DNA of 64,000 nucleotides from Triplophysa rosa (GCF_024868665.1 NC_079907.1:14590095-14654094), one strand, 5' to 3'. Shown: positions 33,584-44,748, numbered from the stretch's first letter. Notes: generated by a model from the letters alone, not told the origin. Translations and numbers: made by a program.

Positions 33584-35414
33584 AGGGCTGTCAATAGATT
33601 ACATTTTTAATCGAGATTAATCGCACCATTTTCGTGCGATTAATCGCACACGTATAGTGAAATTAATCAAATGCTATTTATTTTGTTTAATATGTTTATT
33701 TTAGTGCTGTTAATTAATCACACACAGCATTTATGTTTTTAAATATACTTTAACAATCTAATAATTTCACATTTTATCTCCAAATTAGTGTAGAAACAAC
33801 ACATTTCTTTAACAGCATCATTTTATGAATGAAAGCAAACAATATTTTTGGCTTCGCACTGATGTCTTTGTTTATTAAATATATCATTTTTTCTACTAAT
33901 CAAACCCATTATAATAAGTGTGCCCTTCATACCCGTCTAACAGGTCTTTACTACTAAATACATGAAATACAGAAGAAATATGTGTTTAGGTAAAATGATC
34001 ATATTTGTTTCGTTCTGTGAACTACTAACAATATTTCTACCAAATTTCAAATAGAAATATTGTTTATATTTGCATTTATTTGCAGAAAACGAAAACTGGA
34101 GAAACATGTGAAAGCAACAGAAAAGATGCTCTGTATTTTTTCAGACCTCAAATACGGCAAAGAAAACAAGTTCAGATTCACTTTTAAGCAACACAACAGT
34201 TATATTTCTACATGTATTTAGGAAAAGTAAAAAAAAATTATGTGATAACCAGTTTCATGTGTCTTGTCATGCGGTCAGTCTTTCACATTGCTGTTGGATG
34301 ACTTTAGGTTTGATTTTGTTGAAATTCAACAAACACTGGACTGGAATGAACACCGTAAATCTAGAAATGATGGATTGGAGCGGTCTTTTAATGTTGTATG
34401 TATGTTATGTTTTAGGTTCGACTGTTTAGATTTGTAGTGTTCGTGTCTGAAGTGGTTATTGTAAATTGATTCTACAAACTTGTTTTTTTAATCGCATGTC
34501 GCATATCAAAATATCAGGCAAGTTATGGCATTTCACATTTTATTTTAATCTTTTTCAGCCCTTATTTCGATGCATTAGATCTGCGTGTGTTGCGTGACGG
34601 TGTGTGGGGATTTCAGAACACATGTAAGCGTGTTTAACGTGGAGCAGAACCGCTGGTGGTTCTTTGACCGTCTGAGATTTGGGTCGAGGACTGTTGTGGG
34701 TTCGACTCCAGCATGCGGTTTACCCCGTCTGAGAATCGGGCCACAGTCATGGGCTGTGTGTGGGGCGTGACGATGAGTCCTGAAGGCACGTGTGCGTCTG
34801 CTCACACACAATATTCTGTTTTAGAAACGTACCGTAGTTGTAGACAACTCATTTTTGAAGCGTTTCTAAAACAAGCATTGCTAATTATGCTCATGCTACG
34901 TTTGAACAAACCTCACATAACTTTCCCTTACAGAAAAAACACATTTCAGCGTGAATCCCACGAAAAAAAGCCATGGGATGACATGCGAAAAACATCACGT
35001 TTCACATCTGATCCCATGTGAATTTACATGGGTTTGACATGGAAATGTTTGAAAGCCACATGTGATCATGTGTGAGAAACAAAAGTCTTGTTTTCTTTCT
35101 GTATTTTCTGTGTTTGTCGTCCTGCAGAGTTTGTTCGACAGGCAAAACTCCTGAAATCATGTCTCGAGGAGAATTGTGAAATGACTTAAGCAAAAAACCT
35201 TTAGTCTAAGCAAAAAACCTTTTTCTTAGTAACTTGATTAGATCGTGCGATGGGATGGAACCCATGACCTTTGCGTTGCCAGCACAATGCACTTTATGAA
35301 ACTCATGTCGTTTATCTGGTTTAGTTTATAAAAGGAATTCGAGAGAACCTCGTGTATTTTACGGCATTGCCGGTCCTGTTTTTTTTTAATGACATTTGAA
35401 TGTTTTATTCGCAG
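33584..35414. other. AT-rich repeat start (TTAGGGCTGTCAAT) and gene-free DNA
   Basis: TTAGGGCTGTCAATAGATTA, then ATCGAGATTAATCGCA and GTGCGATTAATCGCA, is the end of a common fish DNA repeat. The other end is not evident. A perfect B-box-like GGGTTCGACTCC at 34698 lacks the rest of a tRNA. No gene seen to 35414. Confidence 0.4.
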
Positions 35415-35537
35415 GATCTGGCGTTTAGAAACGAGAGCGGTCTGACTGGAAACCCTTTGAAAATCACATGGCTGGAGGGTCAACCTGAGCCGGCGTCACG
35501 CACGAACACCCCGGCAGATGTTTTCTGCTCTTCGCAG
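35415..35537 (+). CDS. Candidate internal exon of an unrecognised gene
   Basis: Acceptor TTTTATTCGCAG and donor CAG/GTACAG bracket exactly 41 codons open in one frame, DLAFRNESGLTGNPLKITWL then EGQPEPASRTNTPADVFCSS and Q. Codons are GC-rich at third positions and the surrounding 35.4-36.0 kb is CpG-rich compared with the window. I do not recognise the protein, and neighbouring exons were not found. A transposon exon or chance remains possible. Confidence 0.35.
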
Positions 35538-36298
35538 GTACAGTTTACCTGAGCGCTCCTGTGCCGAACCATTCACCACGTTTACATGCACGTGACTGAT
35601 ACGTTAATCTTTCGTGCGGTTAAAACAGGAACCAAACATGTGTGTTTGAAATGCGGGCTCGAGCAGAACACAGAGTTTAATCTGAAAATGACCCGCGCTT
35701 CTGTGCGTGAGTCTCTCCGTCTCTCTCGAATTGTAGCGAGAGTATAACGTTACGGCAGCGCTCCATACCATCCCGTGGATTTGGCACGCGATGTAAATCG
35801 CATATTTTATGTATCTGTCAAGAGAGGTATGTAAACATTCAAGGTTTCACTTTCGGATCGCTGTGCAAATACGTCCACCGAACAATGTGTTTAGTGGGTT
35901 TGTTTGACTTGGACGGCGCTACACGCATGCACGCTCGAGGCTTTCTGGACCCCCAGCACGCGTCTCATTAACGTCTGACCCGCCAGACTCAGACGGCACG
36001 CTCGGCCTCAACACGGGGAACGGAGGGGAGGGGGATGTGTAATGTGTGACTGGCACGAGATGTTGCCCCCCTCACAAGCCCCCAAAAGAGTTCCTGATCT
36101 CTCTCTTTCCCTCTACATGCACTTCCACACGTTTACTCTCGGCCTTTAGATTCGGTGTACTTACTGCAGGGTGTACTTATAACCCCCGACAGAAGTCATC
36201 CAGACCTCTGATTATGTCCCGTAGAGTACCTAATAAAAACTCCAGATACACACGTAGAGTCTGATGGAAAATGTCTTCTCTCACTTGGATGCAGCGTT
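35538..36298. other. CpG-richer gene-free stretch
   Basis: Contains several CG-rich segments and no convincing ORF; the 72-codon ORF at 36046-36264 looks random. Confidence 0.4.
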
Positions 36299-36545
36299 GT
36301 AAAGTGATACTTCACCCTACAGTGAAAATTATGTCATCGTTTACTCACCTTCGAGTTGTTCCAAATCTGTATGAATTTCTTTGTTTTGATGAACACGGAG
36401 AAAGATATTTGGAAGAATGCCTAGAACAAGACCGATTTTGCCCCCCGTTGACTCCCAGAGTAGGAAAAAATACAATGGTAGTCAAACGTGCCCCGGAACT
36501 GCTTGCTGTACATTCTTCAAAATGTCTGAGCGGCTGTAAGTATCA
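36299..36545 (+). mobile_element. Half of a palindromic teleost MITE
   Basis: TTCACCCTACAGTGAAAATT, TCATCGTTTACTCACCTTCG, AGTTGTTCCAAATCTGTATG and AGATATTTGGAAGAATG match the left arm of a very abundant foldback element; the sequence then starts to turn back (CATTCTTCAAAATGTC) but the right arm is lost. Confidence 0.75.
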
Positions 36546-36555
36546 TCATAGTCAT

Positions 36556-36744
36556 ATTTCAAATGAAGCCTGTTTCATGAACATTAACGGTTTTTCTTGA
36601 GCAGTGATGTTATTTCCATGAGAATTAAATACGTATTTCCTCCANNNNNNNNNNNNNNNNNNNNNNNNNNNNNNNNNNNNNNNNNNNNNNNNNNNNNNNN
36701 NNNNNNNNNNNNNNNNNNNNNNNNNNNNNNNNNNNNNNNNNNNN
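36556..36744. other. 85-bp exact copy of 32368-32452 followed by a gap
   Basis: CAAATGAAGCCTGTTTCATG through CGTATTTCCTCCA repeats 32368-32452 (the Gmr1-like leader) without a visible difference and ends at 100 Ns (36645-36744). Either a second partial element or an assembly duplication. Confidence 0.7.
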
Positions 36745-37294
36745 AAATCAGCAGTGCTCTCCTAAGGCGAGATCGTCGAGCAGCTTGCCGACGTCTCCAT
36801 TGTGAAGGCATTACAAACATGTTGCAAATGTTGGGAAACTCATGGAAGGTAAAGTTAGCATTACTGATGTTAATGCACCTGTCTCTCACAACTTAAGTTG
36901 TTGCGCTTGTTATTACGTCGCATGGTTAATCTCTGGCCCGTGTACACTCCGGTACAGTAGGTGGCGGACATGCACCACAAAAGTAATTTGCTCCCCGCCA
37001 TTAAAAAGTAAAAGAAGATTATCAATATGGCGGACAACGGCCGATTGCATTCATACTACACCCATTCAGGGAAAACAGTACGTGCCCATTTAGCCCCGTT
37101 GAGTACATACCTACTGAAATTAAGTACCTACTCATTGAGTGTGCGATTCCGAACGCAGCCATAGTGTTTCCCAATGCTGGTCCTCGGGTAAAACCTCCAG
37201 AATGTTTTAGATTAAACCTGATTCAACTCATCAGCTTGTTGGTGTGTTAATTAAGGACACATTTCAAACCATTCAATTATTTTCGAAGCATGTA
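36745..37294. other. Gene-free stretch with a repeat phrase
   Basis: GTACAGTAGGTGGCGGACAT, then GCACCACAAAAGTAATTTGC, near 36952 is a dispersed fish repeat phrase also hinted at near 10333. No gene. Confidence 0.4.
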
Positions 37295-37513
37295 CTACAT
37301 TAACTGTCCAAAAGAGAGAGGGCAAGCATGGCATCGTCGTTTTAGACCCTTTGCCTGCCGGAGCGGTCTCCATCGTGTAAAAGCTGAACCGATGTTAATT
37401 TCAGTTTTTCCTCTTTCATGATCCAGACGTTTTTTCGTCACTGCCTTTTGTTCTGTAGATTTACCTGTTGTAGGTTCCGCAGGAAAGTTTGATTGTTGCT
37501 GATTGTCTGCCAT
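37295..37513 (-). CDS. Short N-terminal exon-like ORF of fish multicopy type
   Basis: Reads MADNQQQSNFPAEPTTGKST, a Lys/Arg-rich segment, then INIGSAFTRWRPLRQAKGLK. The pattern of a basic region followed by (I/V)N(I/L)G.AF.RWR.L...KG resembles the N-terminus of repeated uncharacterised teleost proteins, often transposon-linked. The frame ends soon afterwards. Function unknown. Confidence 0.35.
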   Translation of the reverse strand: MADNQQQSNFPAEPTTGKSTEQKAVTKKRLDHERGKTEINIGSAFTRWRPLRQAKGLKRRCHACPLSFGQLM

Positions 37514-38299
37514 TCTACCTACATTGACATAGTGGACGTGAGTGCGCTGCAGCGCTGATGATGTATGATGTCTGCGTGAACAGGGTGCGCAGTGGTACGC
37601 AAAATACCACTGAAAATTTACACATGACCAGTCACAGCGTTTGGCCAGAAGGTTTTGATTGGGTGAAGGTTTTTTGGTCCTACGCCTTTCACAGACGATA
37701 TATAATTATATCAATATTATTTGACCACTACTGTATACTACTTAGTCTCTTAGAACATTTATTTACAAAATATCATTAAGGTTTGTAAGATTTTGAATGT
37801 ATGTACTGTAGAACTAACATATCTGTCTAAATAGACTTGGTGTTCAGTAAACGTCTCATGTGATCCAAAAGCTAAAAGTTTGTTAAAATATTTGCATAGT
37901 CATCTAAGATGTTTTTTATTAAATTGAGACCTGCGAGAACTTTGAAACACAGGAAATTGAAGATGACTCCAGTGTGTCCTAACTAGCAAATGTATAGGAT
38001 ATATATATATATATATATATGAAGAGTTTGGTTCCAAAAAGCGATAAACACCATTTAAAAAAAAACAGTTTCCCCCAAAATCAGTATTGTGTCAGGTCGG
38101 TATTGAAAGGTCACTTTTTAATTTTACACTAAATGTTTTTTTCCCTTTCTTTCCAAACCGCAATATACCTACGCCAGTCTCACTTCTCTGCAGAATGCGA
38201 TATATCCGCTCAACCAATCACAGCAAAGCATTCCACGCACTGTAAACAGTAATGGCGGTGCTCTGAAAAAGGTCGGCTCCTAGTTTCCCTGATCTACTT
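37514..38299. other. Gene-free stretch with (TA)n
   Basis: A short (AT)n tract at 38000-38021 and the repeat-like TTTGGTTCCAAAAAGCGATA after it. No gene seen. Confidence 0.4.
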
Positions 38300-39266
38300 T
38301 GTACTTTGTGTTCAACAAACAAACAAAAAAATTTGAAGGCATTAATGAACCTGTGCTGGTTTCTGCTGTGGGGAAGAAACGTAAGCCATCAAAATTTAAT
38401 AATTTACGTGAGGAGATTAAGAAGATGAGGCAGTCATTTATAGCATTAAAAAGATGACCCATTGAATTCATTTTAGGAGCGATGACTGATTGAATGTATT
38501 TTTAGTCCAGTGCCTGTATGTAATAGTATTGTATTGAGTTCAGAATCTGTCATGTGAATCAACTCACTTTGTTGTGTATTTTCAACAGTTTCAATATGAA
38601 AAATAACTTTTATATTGATTCAATGGATTTATTGCATTTTGGGGAAAAAAATATCCGTTTTTATAATAAATCTTTAAAAATCAAAATCTGGATTTGAATT
38701 TATGTTACTAGAACCTAAAGATGCTATGCGAAACTTTGAAACGGAAAATAGTGGTTTCCATCTTTCTTTGTAAAGAAAACACATTTTTACTCAAATTAAT
38801 GAAAATGGATTTATACAGTTTATCTATTCAAATGTCAAATGAGTATATATTGTGAAAAATATGGAGTACATGATGGATTAGTGGGGCTTATTAAAAAAGT
38901 TTCAGTGTCTAAAGTCTTGAAAAATAACTAGATTTTCTGTGTTGTGCAGATCATCCACCAAATGATTGACTAACTCCCTCTGATAGTGGTCCAGCTGATT
39001 TGCATTCAGAGTCATCCCCCCAGGACCAGCCTGATGAAACTGCACAAGAGGATGGTGACCCACCCCCCAGTGCAACAAGAATGTGGAGGCGGCGACAACA
39101 GCACATGTCTTCAGTTTTACTTTCAGGATATACTGTTGATGAGTGTAATATGTTGTATTTAAGGTTATTGCAACATATGATACAATTAAAAGGGCTAAAG
39201 AGGTTGTTCATCAGTTCCTGCCAATTCTGTAGATACCAAAACTTTGATTATCTGACAAACATTTGA
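38300..39266 (+). pseudogene. Unrecognised transposon-like two-part coding relic
   Basis: A frame at 38331-38457 reads EGINEPVLVSAVGKKRKPSK and NNLREEIKKMRQSFIALK; a second at 38990-39266, after an acceptor-like TTGTGCAG, reads SESSPQDQPDETAQEDGDPP then MWRRRQQHMSSVLLSGYTVD and ends in a coiled-coil-like segment. The acidic-then-basic layout resembles the C-terminus of Myb/SANT-like proteins of DNA transposons. Low certainty. Confidence 0.25.
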
Positions 39267-39479
39267 AAAGTTATGAATAACCATTTCTCAAATTTTGAGA
39301 CCAGTAGGTTTTCACACTGTTACATTGTTTGTGTAGTTTAGTATGTTTCAATTCAATTTTGTCAACATCTGAAATATGTGGTTGAATAAACATACATTGT
39401 ACTGTAGATGTACGGTGGCTCTGAACTGCAAGTGATGAAAAAAAATTGTTAATACGTTATAATGAGATATAGATTCTGT

Positions 39480-39571
39480 TAAATTGATATGTTAATTTGT
39501 TATAACGAAATATTCATCCATTAAAACAAGATGTTAATTTGTTATAACGAAATATTAATCCATTAAAACGA
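39480..39571 (+). repeat. ~45-bp tandem repeat
   Basis: ATGTTAATTTGTTATAACGA then AATATTCATCCATTAAAAC occurs twice in a row with a degenerate third start before it. Confidence 0.8.
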
Positions 39572-39572
39572 G

Positions 39573-40101
39573 TGTCATGGCTCTGCTTCATTTAGTCATG
39601 TTTTTCTTGGTCCTGTAGCAGAGCCATGACAAAGTCTTTGGTTATGTGTGGAGAGAAACATATTATTGTCCTTTTGACAATAATATGCGTTCTCTCCAGT
39701 GTCTCGTCATTGGCCCCTCTCCTCTCGTTTCCTTGTGATCTTTCCCTGAGTGTTTGATTACCCACACCTGCCCTGTGTCGTTATCCCTCGTTTGTCTTCC
39801 CTATAAATGCCCTCATGTTTCTTTGTCCTGTGCTCGTGTATTGTATGTGTATCGTGCCAGTCAGTGGTCCTGTGATCCTGTTTAAAGAACCCAGTCCAGT
39901 CTTAGTAAGTGTTTAGTTTAGTTTGTCAAGTTATGTTTAGTCAAGTGTTATGTTAGTTTAGTCCAGTCCAGTTTATTTTTCCTGTCTTGTTTTTCCCCCA
40001 TTGTGGGTTTTTGTTTCTAGTTGTAAAATAAAGTCTTTTGTTATCCCCACACTCTTGCCTGCCTGCATCTGGGTTCTTCTTCCACCACGCCCAGCGTGAC
40101 A
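39573..40101 (+). mobile_element. LTR, 529 bp, TGTCATGG family
   Basis: Starts TGTCATGGCTCTGC and ends GCCCAGCGTGACA. It has a TATA box (CCCTATAAATGCCC near 39803) and AAAATAAAGTC poly-A signal. It is related to the solo LTR at 21200-21690 in layout and in both ends. No matching target duplication is seen; a gag-like ORF follows 16 bp downstream. Confidence 0.82.
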
Positions 40102-40117
40102 GAATACAGCAGGCATA

Positions 40118-40450
40118 ATGGAGGCAAGGCGATCCAGGCAGGCTCATCTCCTCTGCGGTCTGCGACAGGGCTACTCCGACGTCTTGGAGTTTGCCGACCG
40201 ATTCTTCGAGACCGCAGGGGAGATGGTCCATGATGAGATGGAGCAGATGGCAATATTCAACGGCGGACTGAACGAACCGCTGTCACGGGCAGAAATGAGG
40301 ATGCTGAGACCACTGGGCTTCACGGACATGATCAGGTAAGCCATGAATCGGCCGGAGCCCAGGGTCTCAGTCCAGCCCCGTCTTTCTTCCCCACTGTTCT
40401 CCAAACTAAACCTTTTGAGGTTACTTAAGGTAAACCTTCTTAAGTGCGAC
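40118..40450 (+). pseudogene. Gag-like remnant next to the LTR
   Basis: MEARRSRQAHLLCGLRQGYS and VLEFADRFFETAGEMVHDEM, QMAIFNGGLNEPLSRAEMRM up to a stop at 40337 resembles the capsid part of Gypsy gag proteins (a FA..F...A..M.D......F..GL.EP pattern). About 73 codons; the usual leader and the N-terminal part of gag are missing, and pol does not follow. Confidence 0.55.
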
Positions 40451-40834
40451 TTTAGCAGGTGCTGTCCATGGCGGTGGTGTTGAATAGGTTGATATCGATG
40501 TCTCGAGAATCGATTGTTCGCTCTACCTTGCGTTATAGGGTGGGTAAAGTATTGAGAAAACAGTGTTTATTATAAAGAAACGCTTTAGAAATGGCATTTA
40601 TCAGGGTGCGTGCGTGCGTGTTTATAATTTTGCAAGTGTCCGATCCCGCACCCTCATGGCCATACGTTTTCTGCGTTAACCAGCTATGTTAACTGGCTGT
40701 TTGGCTTCGCTTGTTTTTGAAAGGGTCATTTATATTCTCATAGTTTGCCATCATGTGTTAATGATCTGTGTTCACATTATTGGCGTAAATCACTCATTTG
40801 TGTATAGGGATAAGTGTCACATCCAGAATGCTAA

Positions 40835-41340
40835 TCACTCGCGGGACCCCACAACGGCATGGAAGCCTTGATGTGCCTCCATCACATCGTGCCTGGTGAA
40901 AGGCATACGTATGTAATCGGTGGCATGACGGAGCAGGATGTTTGTCACTGAGTGAACGCACCGCCACACCGAGGTCTTTCTAAGCCCATATTCATCCCCA
41001 AACACCTCCAGAAAACTCCCCACATCATAAAAACGAAGAACAGCCATGCACATAAAAACGAAGAGCCGCCATGCAGCAGCTGATTTTCGGGGCTGAGGGG
41101 GCAGCTCCGTCGAGTTTGTCTCGACAAAGTTGGGCCAACAAGATGCAAGAGCTACAGAATTTGCTCCCGTGGCAGGCTAAATTTGTGTAGAATTTTCTCT
41201 TCTGACATTGTAGCCCGGGGACTAAAATGTTCTCTAATGAAGTTGTGCAGCACTAACTGGCTCAGCGGACGGCACCGTCTTTGATTTAAGAGAACTATTC
41301 GCTGTGTCGCTGCCATAGTTTGACCAAACTCCCCATAACA
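40835..41340 (-). pseudogene. PIF/Harbinger transposase fragment (HARBI1-like)
   Basis: The minus strand in shifting frames gives a [24 protein letters not shown] segment, then [20 protein letters not shown] and [20 protein letters not shown], which match the helix-turn-helix/early nuclease region of HARBI1-type DDE nucleases (ALRFYATGSF, S.SRAVH.V). Only about 150 codons remain, with frameshifts. Confidence 0.7.
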
Positions 41341-41727
41341 TTCATTCCCTTTATGTTGACTACGCCTTTCCTGTCAAATGGTTTGCCAGTTGATATGCCT
41401 TGGGATAATAGGCTGTAATTAAAAACGCTAACAACAACCATCAGTGTATGACAATTTTATTCATGAAAACACTTCAATAGCCTAAACTGAGTGTATTAAA
41501 CCAGAGTATTTTATTTGTAAAATTATAACAAAGTTAAAGTAAAACATTTAATTTAATACTAAATAGAATTTTATATTCAATTATTATATTCAATTTTATG
41601 TGTGAAATTAAACTGCGATGTAGAAAAGCTTTTTGCATAGCGGTATGAACCATCAACGGTGATAAGGTATAAGAGAGGTCCAGACCAACCTTACGAAAGT
41701 ATGACTTACAGAAGGTACACTTAACTA

Positions 41728-41818
41728 AGAAGGTTTCGGGAAACACGTATTAACGATAAGGTACAGCTTAAGGTATAACTTAAGAACGACGTAGCGTTAA
41801 GGTTTCGGGAAATGCAGC
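41728..41818. repeat. Terminal-repeat-like end of a Harbinger-type element
   Basis: AAGGTTTCGGGAAACACGTA and AAGGTTTCGGGAAATGCAGC bracket repeated AACGATAAGGT / TTAAGGTATAACTTAAGAAC motifs, known from teleost Harbinger-type repeat ends. The corresponding left end, perhaps near 40430 (ACCTTCTTAAGTGCGAC), is unclear. Confidence 0.4.
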
Positions 41819-42744
41819 ACAGATTGATTAATCAAATGACAGTGTCCAGGTTATCTGAGGCCAGTACATTACATCGCTAAAACGTTCTCCATGGGATTAA
41901 TGCACTTTAAATTCACTTCATTATTTTTAGGCTATTATTTTAGGTTTAGGTTAGACCATGCAGGTACAGCTGTACAGTTGTACATTTGAAACACCTTAAA
42001 AAACTTGCGAGCATGCGCTACAAGTCTGATGTGATATTTGTGCGTGTTAGCACCCTCTTCGATTGTGGTAAATTTGAAGTACATGCACTTCTCCAGTCCG
42101 AAGATATCGGTGAGTTTTTTTCTAAGGTAGGTTTTTCACTTCACCACATCCCATTCCACCTCAAATAGCTTCTCATCCTTAATGACTGTTCAAGTTAACT
42201 TACAGAACTTACTTTGTGTCATGCAAGGTAATCAAAATCTATAGAGAAATGTTCGAGGTGGTCAGCGGGGTACAGTTACGCAATGTAATATGTTTTTTAT
42301 TGTTATTATTTTTATTAGGTTACTGTTTGCATAAACAAGTTATGATTATTGATTATAGGCCTATGCGTGTTATGTTATATTTATTTGATAAGTATTATAA
42401 TGTAGGCCTACTTTTAATGTAACACAATCTGCGCTACCCTGCCGTTGCCTTTGATGACATTGCAGGGCATTCCAAATGAGCGATTATTGTCAGCAAAGTC
42501 CACTTCAACGGACAGGGAGTAGAGATCAGTAAACACTGCGTAGGAACCCTACGGAACGCATATTGGAAGTGCAGCTGTGCATGGTGCCTTTCTAAATCTC
42601 ATGCAATATGTTTAAAATAAAATAAAACATACAAGTAGGCCTACATATCGTGCATTTAAAAAAAAAAAAAAAATTCTTCCAAAACAACTTCACATTTCTT
42701 TCTCAAGCAAAGCAAATTTAAGTCACGTGAAAACACATCTTTTG
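41819..42744. other. Gene-free stretch
   Basis: No ORF or repeat recognised; a poly-A run lies at about 42658-42673. Confidence 0.4.
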
Positions 42745-42975
42745 AAATTGAAAGTGACCTATTAGTCAGATATGGTGACCCATACCTGAAATGTGACTTC
42801 TGCATTTAACCCATCCAGAGAGTCATGAACACACGCACAGCAAGTCGTGAACACACGTACAGTGGGCAGCTATCACTGCAGGACCCAGGGAGCAAGTAAG
42901 GGTAAGTAGTTACCCGCCGGCCCTGGGAATCGAACCGGCAACCTTCTGGTCACGAGTCCGACTCTCAAACCATGT
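42745..42975 (-). mobile_element. tRNA-derived SINE, second copy
   Basis: Same family as 23115-23425: GTGACCTATTAGTCAGATAT, then GGTGACCCATACCTGAAATG, to the B box complement GGGAATCGAACCGG (42925-42938) and ACGAGTCCGACTCT. Internally deleted (the GGTGCCTTGCTCAAGG part is missing) and cut within the A box. Confidence 0.85.
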
Positions 42976-43357
42976 AACGTGTAGGCCTATGTTGAAGATA
43001 TGTTATTTGGCTAAACTGCCATGTGACAAGGTGTACCTCAATGGAGAGGGTTGGATTGTTTCCCCTAGGTGTGGGCGTGGCCTAAATAGGTATTTACCCA
43101 TTATAGGTAATTTATGACAACCGTTTACAGTTGTTTGTAGCATATTTATGGACACATAAATTTAACCTCAATACAGTTTAGCTTGGAAAGACTGCAAATT
43201 CTCAGATAAACCTCTAGAATTTTGAGCACTATGATGATACTTAACATCAGGTCGAGAGCTCCCCCTGTATTACACTGCCCACTGCCTTTCACTACATGAA
43301 ACATAAATGAATGACTAGAGATCTAACACAATTCTCCTCTATTGTGTCAGCACAAAA
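42976..43357. other. Gene-free stretch
   Basis: Nothing recognised apart from GGGCGTGGCC-rich words. Confidence 0.4.
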
Positions 43358-43507
43358 GCAAAGTAAAAGGATGTGTAAAAGTCGAAGTTTTGTATGTAAA
43401 GTTGCACTGTTGGCAATTCCCACACCTAAAATTGCCATGTGGTATGGTGTTCAAAAAATGAGGAGTAGGTGGCAGATCGGCCTTAACCAGAATGTTACGA
43501 AGATTAG
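43358..43507 (-). repeat. Inverted partial copy of the Penelope-like element
   Basis: Reverse complement of 43898-44042 with only a few mismatches (for example CACCTACTCCTC against CACCAACTCCTC). It covers the zinc-linker region of the ORF and faces the main copy across the palindrome. Confidence 0.9.
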
Positions 43508-43576
43508 TTGAGAAATGGGTAATGAACGCTTCACCGAGACCCGGTCTCGCTGAAGCGTTCGTTACCTATTTCTCAA
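43508..43576. repeat. 69-bp near-perfect palindrome
   Basis: TTGAGAAATGGGTAATGAAC ... GTTACCTATTTCTCAA: arms of 34 nt match at about 31 positions around a centre near 43542. It joins the inverted and direct Penelope segments. Confidence 0.92.
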
Positions 43577-44411
43577 TTCAGTCGTATTCGTCGCATCTGC
43601 AGTAGAGATGAAGATTTTCATGATCAATCGGGACTTTTGGCAGAGAGGTTCAAAAAACGAGCATATAGAGAAGAATGGATTCAGTCAGCTGCGAGTCGGT
43701 TCACAGATGTCACAACAAGAGTGTCTTGTCAAAAAACACAAAAAGTTTGATCGGCGTATTAATTGCTATATGCAATATTCGCCTCTTGCTAAGGAGATTG
43801 AGACAATTATATCCAAACATTGGCATATTTTGGAAAGTGATCCTAGTCTAAAGAAATGCTTTGAACAACCACCTCGTTTAGTTTATAAAAGAGCACCTAA
43901 TCTTCTTAACATTCTGGTTAAGGCCGATCTGCCACCAACTCCTCATTTTTTGAACACCATACCACATGGCAATTTTAGGTGTGGGAATTGCCAACAGTGC
44001 AACTTTACATACAAAACTTCGACTTTTACACATCCTCACACTGGTAAAAAAAATTAAAATTCAGGGTACATTCTCTTGTATAACATCTAATGTGATCTAC
44101 ATGTTGAGGTGGCCCTGTGGTTTGTGTTACATTGGTAAGACCAGGTGACCTTTAAAAACTGGGATTGCTGAACATCGTTGCACAATTAGACAACAGGATC
44201 AAAAGAGTTCGGTAGCGTGGCATTTTGCAGAAATGAGACATTCAGTTTCAACTTTAAAGTATATCGGTATTGAGTTAGTGAAGTGTTCACGACGCGGAGA
44301 CAATATCAATAAGCGGCTTTTAAAGCGTGAGGCCTATTGGATTTTTACATTTGGATACGTTATTCCCCAGAGGATTAAATGAGGATTTTGACATTCGTCC
44401 ATTTCTTTAAC
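43577..44411 (+). pseudogene. Penelope-like element, C-terminal GIY-YIG endonuclease part
   Basis: Penelope-like elements fuse a telomerase-like RT to a GIY-YIG endonuclease. Here the C-terminal end survives: VHRC..YMQYSPLAKEIETIIS-type linker, HWHILESDPSLKKCFEQPPR, the CX2C linker HGNFRCGNCQQCNFTY, then NVIYMLRWPCGLCYIGKTR (GIY-YIG motif as IYM..YIG) and the closing LFPRGLNEDFDIRPFL before TAA at 44411. Frameshifts occur near 43610-43700, 44050 and 44345, and there is an in-frame TGA at 44145. Confidence 0.85.
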
Positions 44412-44718
44412 GTGTTTTTTCTTTTCTTTTGTTTTTCTTTTCTTTTGTGTTTTGTATAGTTTTTCAAAGGTTTTGGTTTTAAGAATGGTTAATAATATTT
44501 GTTTTTGTCTTTTGTGTGTTTGCAGGTGCATAATTTAGAATTTATATTTATATTCAATCATATTGTTATTTTGACTTTTGCGTGTGTTTATATATTGATG
44601 TATTATCAATATTTTATCATTATAATTGTAATCTTTTTTTTCAATATATTTTCTGGAGGTCATGTGATCCTTGTACACCTGGAAGTATAAATGAGGTTCA
44701 TCAGTGTTGCTGTATTGT

Positions 44719-44748
44719 CTGATGAAGAGCTTGTGTGCTCGAAACGTC
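44719..44748 (+). ncRNA. Hammerhead-ribozyme-like core in the Penelope 3' tail
   Basis: CTGATGA (44719-44725), a stem GAGC..GCTC closed by TTGTGT, and GAAAC (44741-44745) followed by GTC, in the order and spacing of a hammerhead core. Stem III would be the self-complementary ACGT, so a dimer would be needed as described for Penelope-associated hammerheads. Stem I pairs only about 3 bp by eye, so activity is doubtful. Confidence 0.55.

Noticed and set aside
34640..34710. Possible tRNA gene or SINE head (GGGTTCGACTCC)
   Set aside because: Only the B box fits; the sequence does not fold into a tRNA cloverleaf and no A box at the right distance is convincing.
36046..36264. 72-codon Arg/Ser-rich ORF
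   Set aside because: No conserved features; directly adjoins a MITE.
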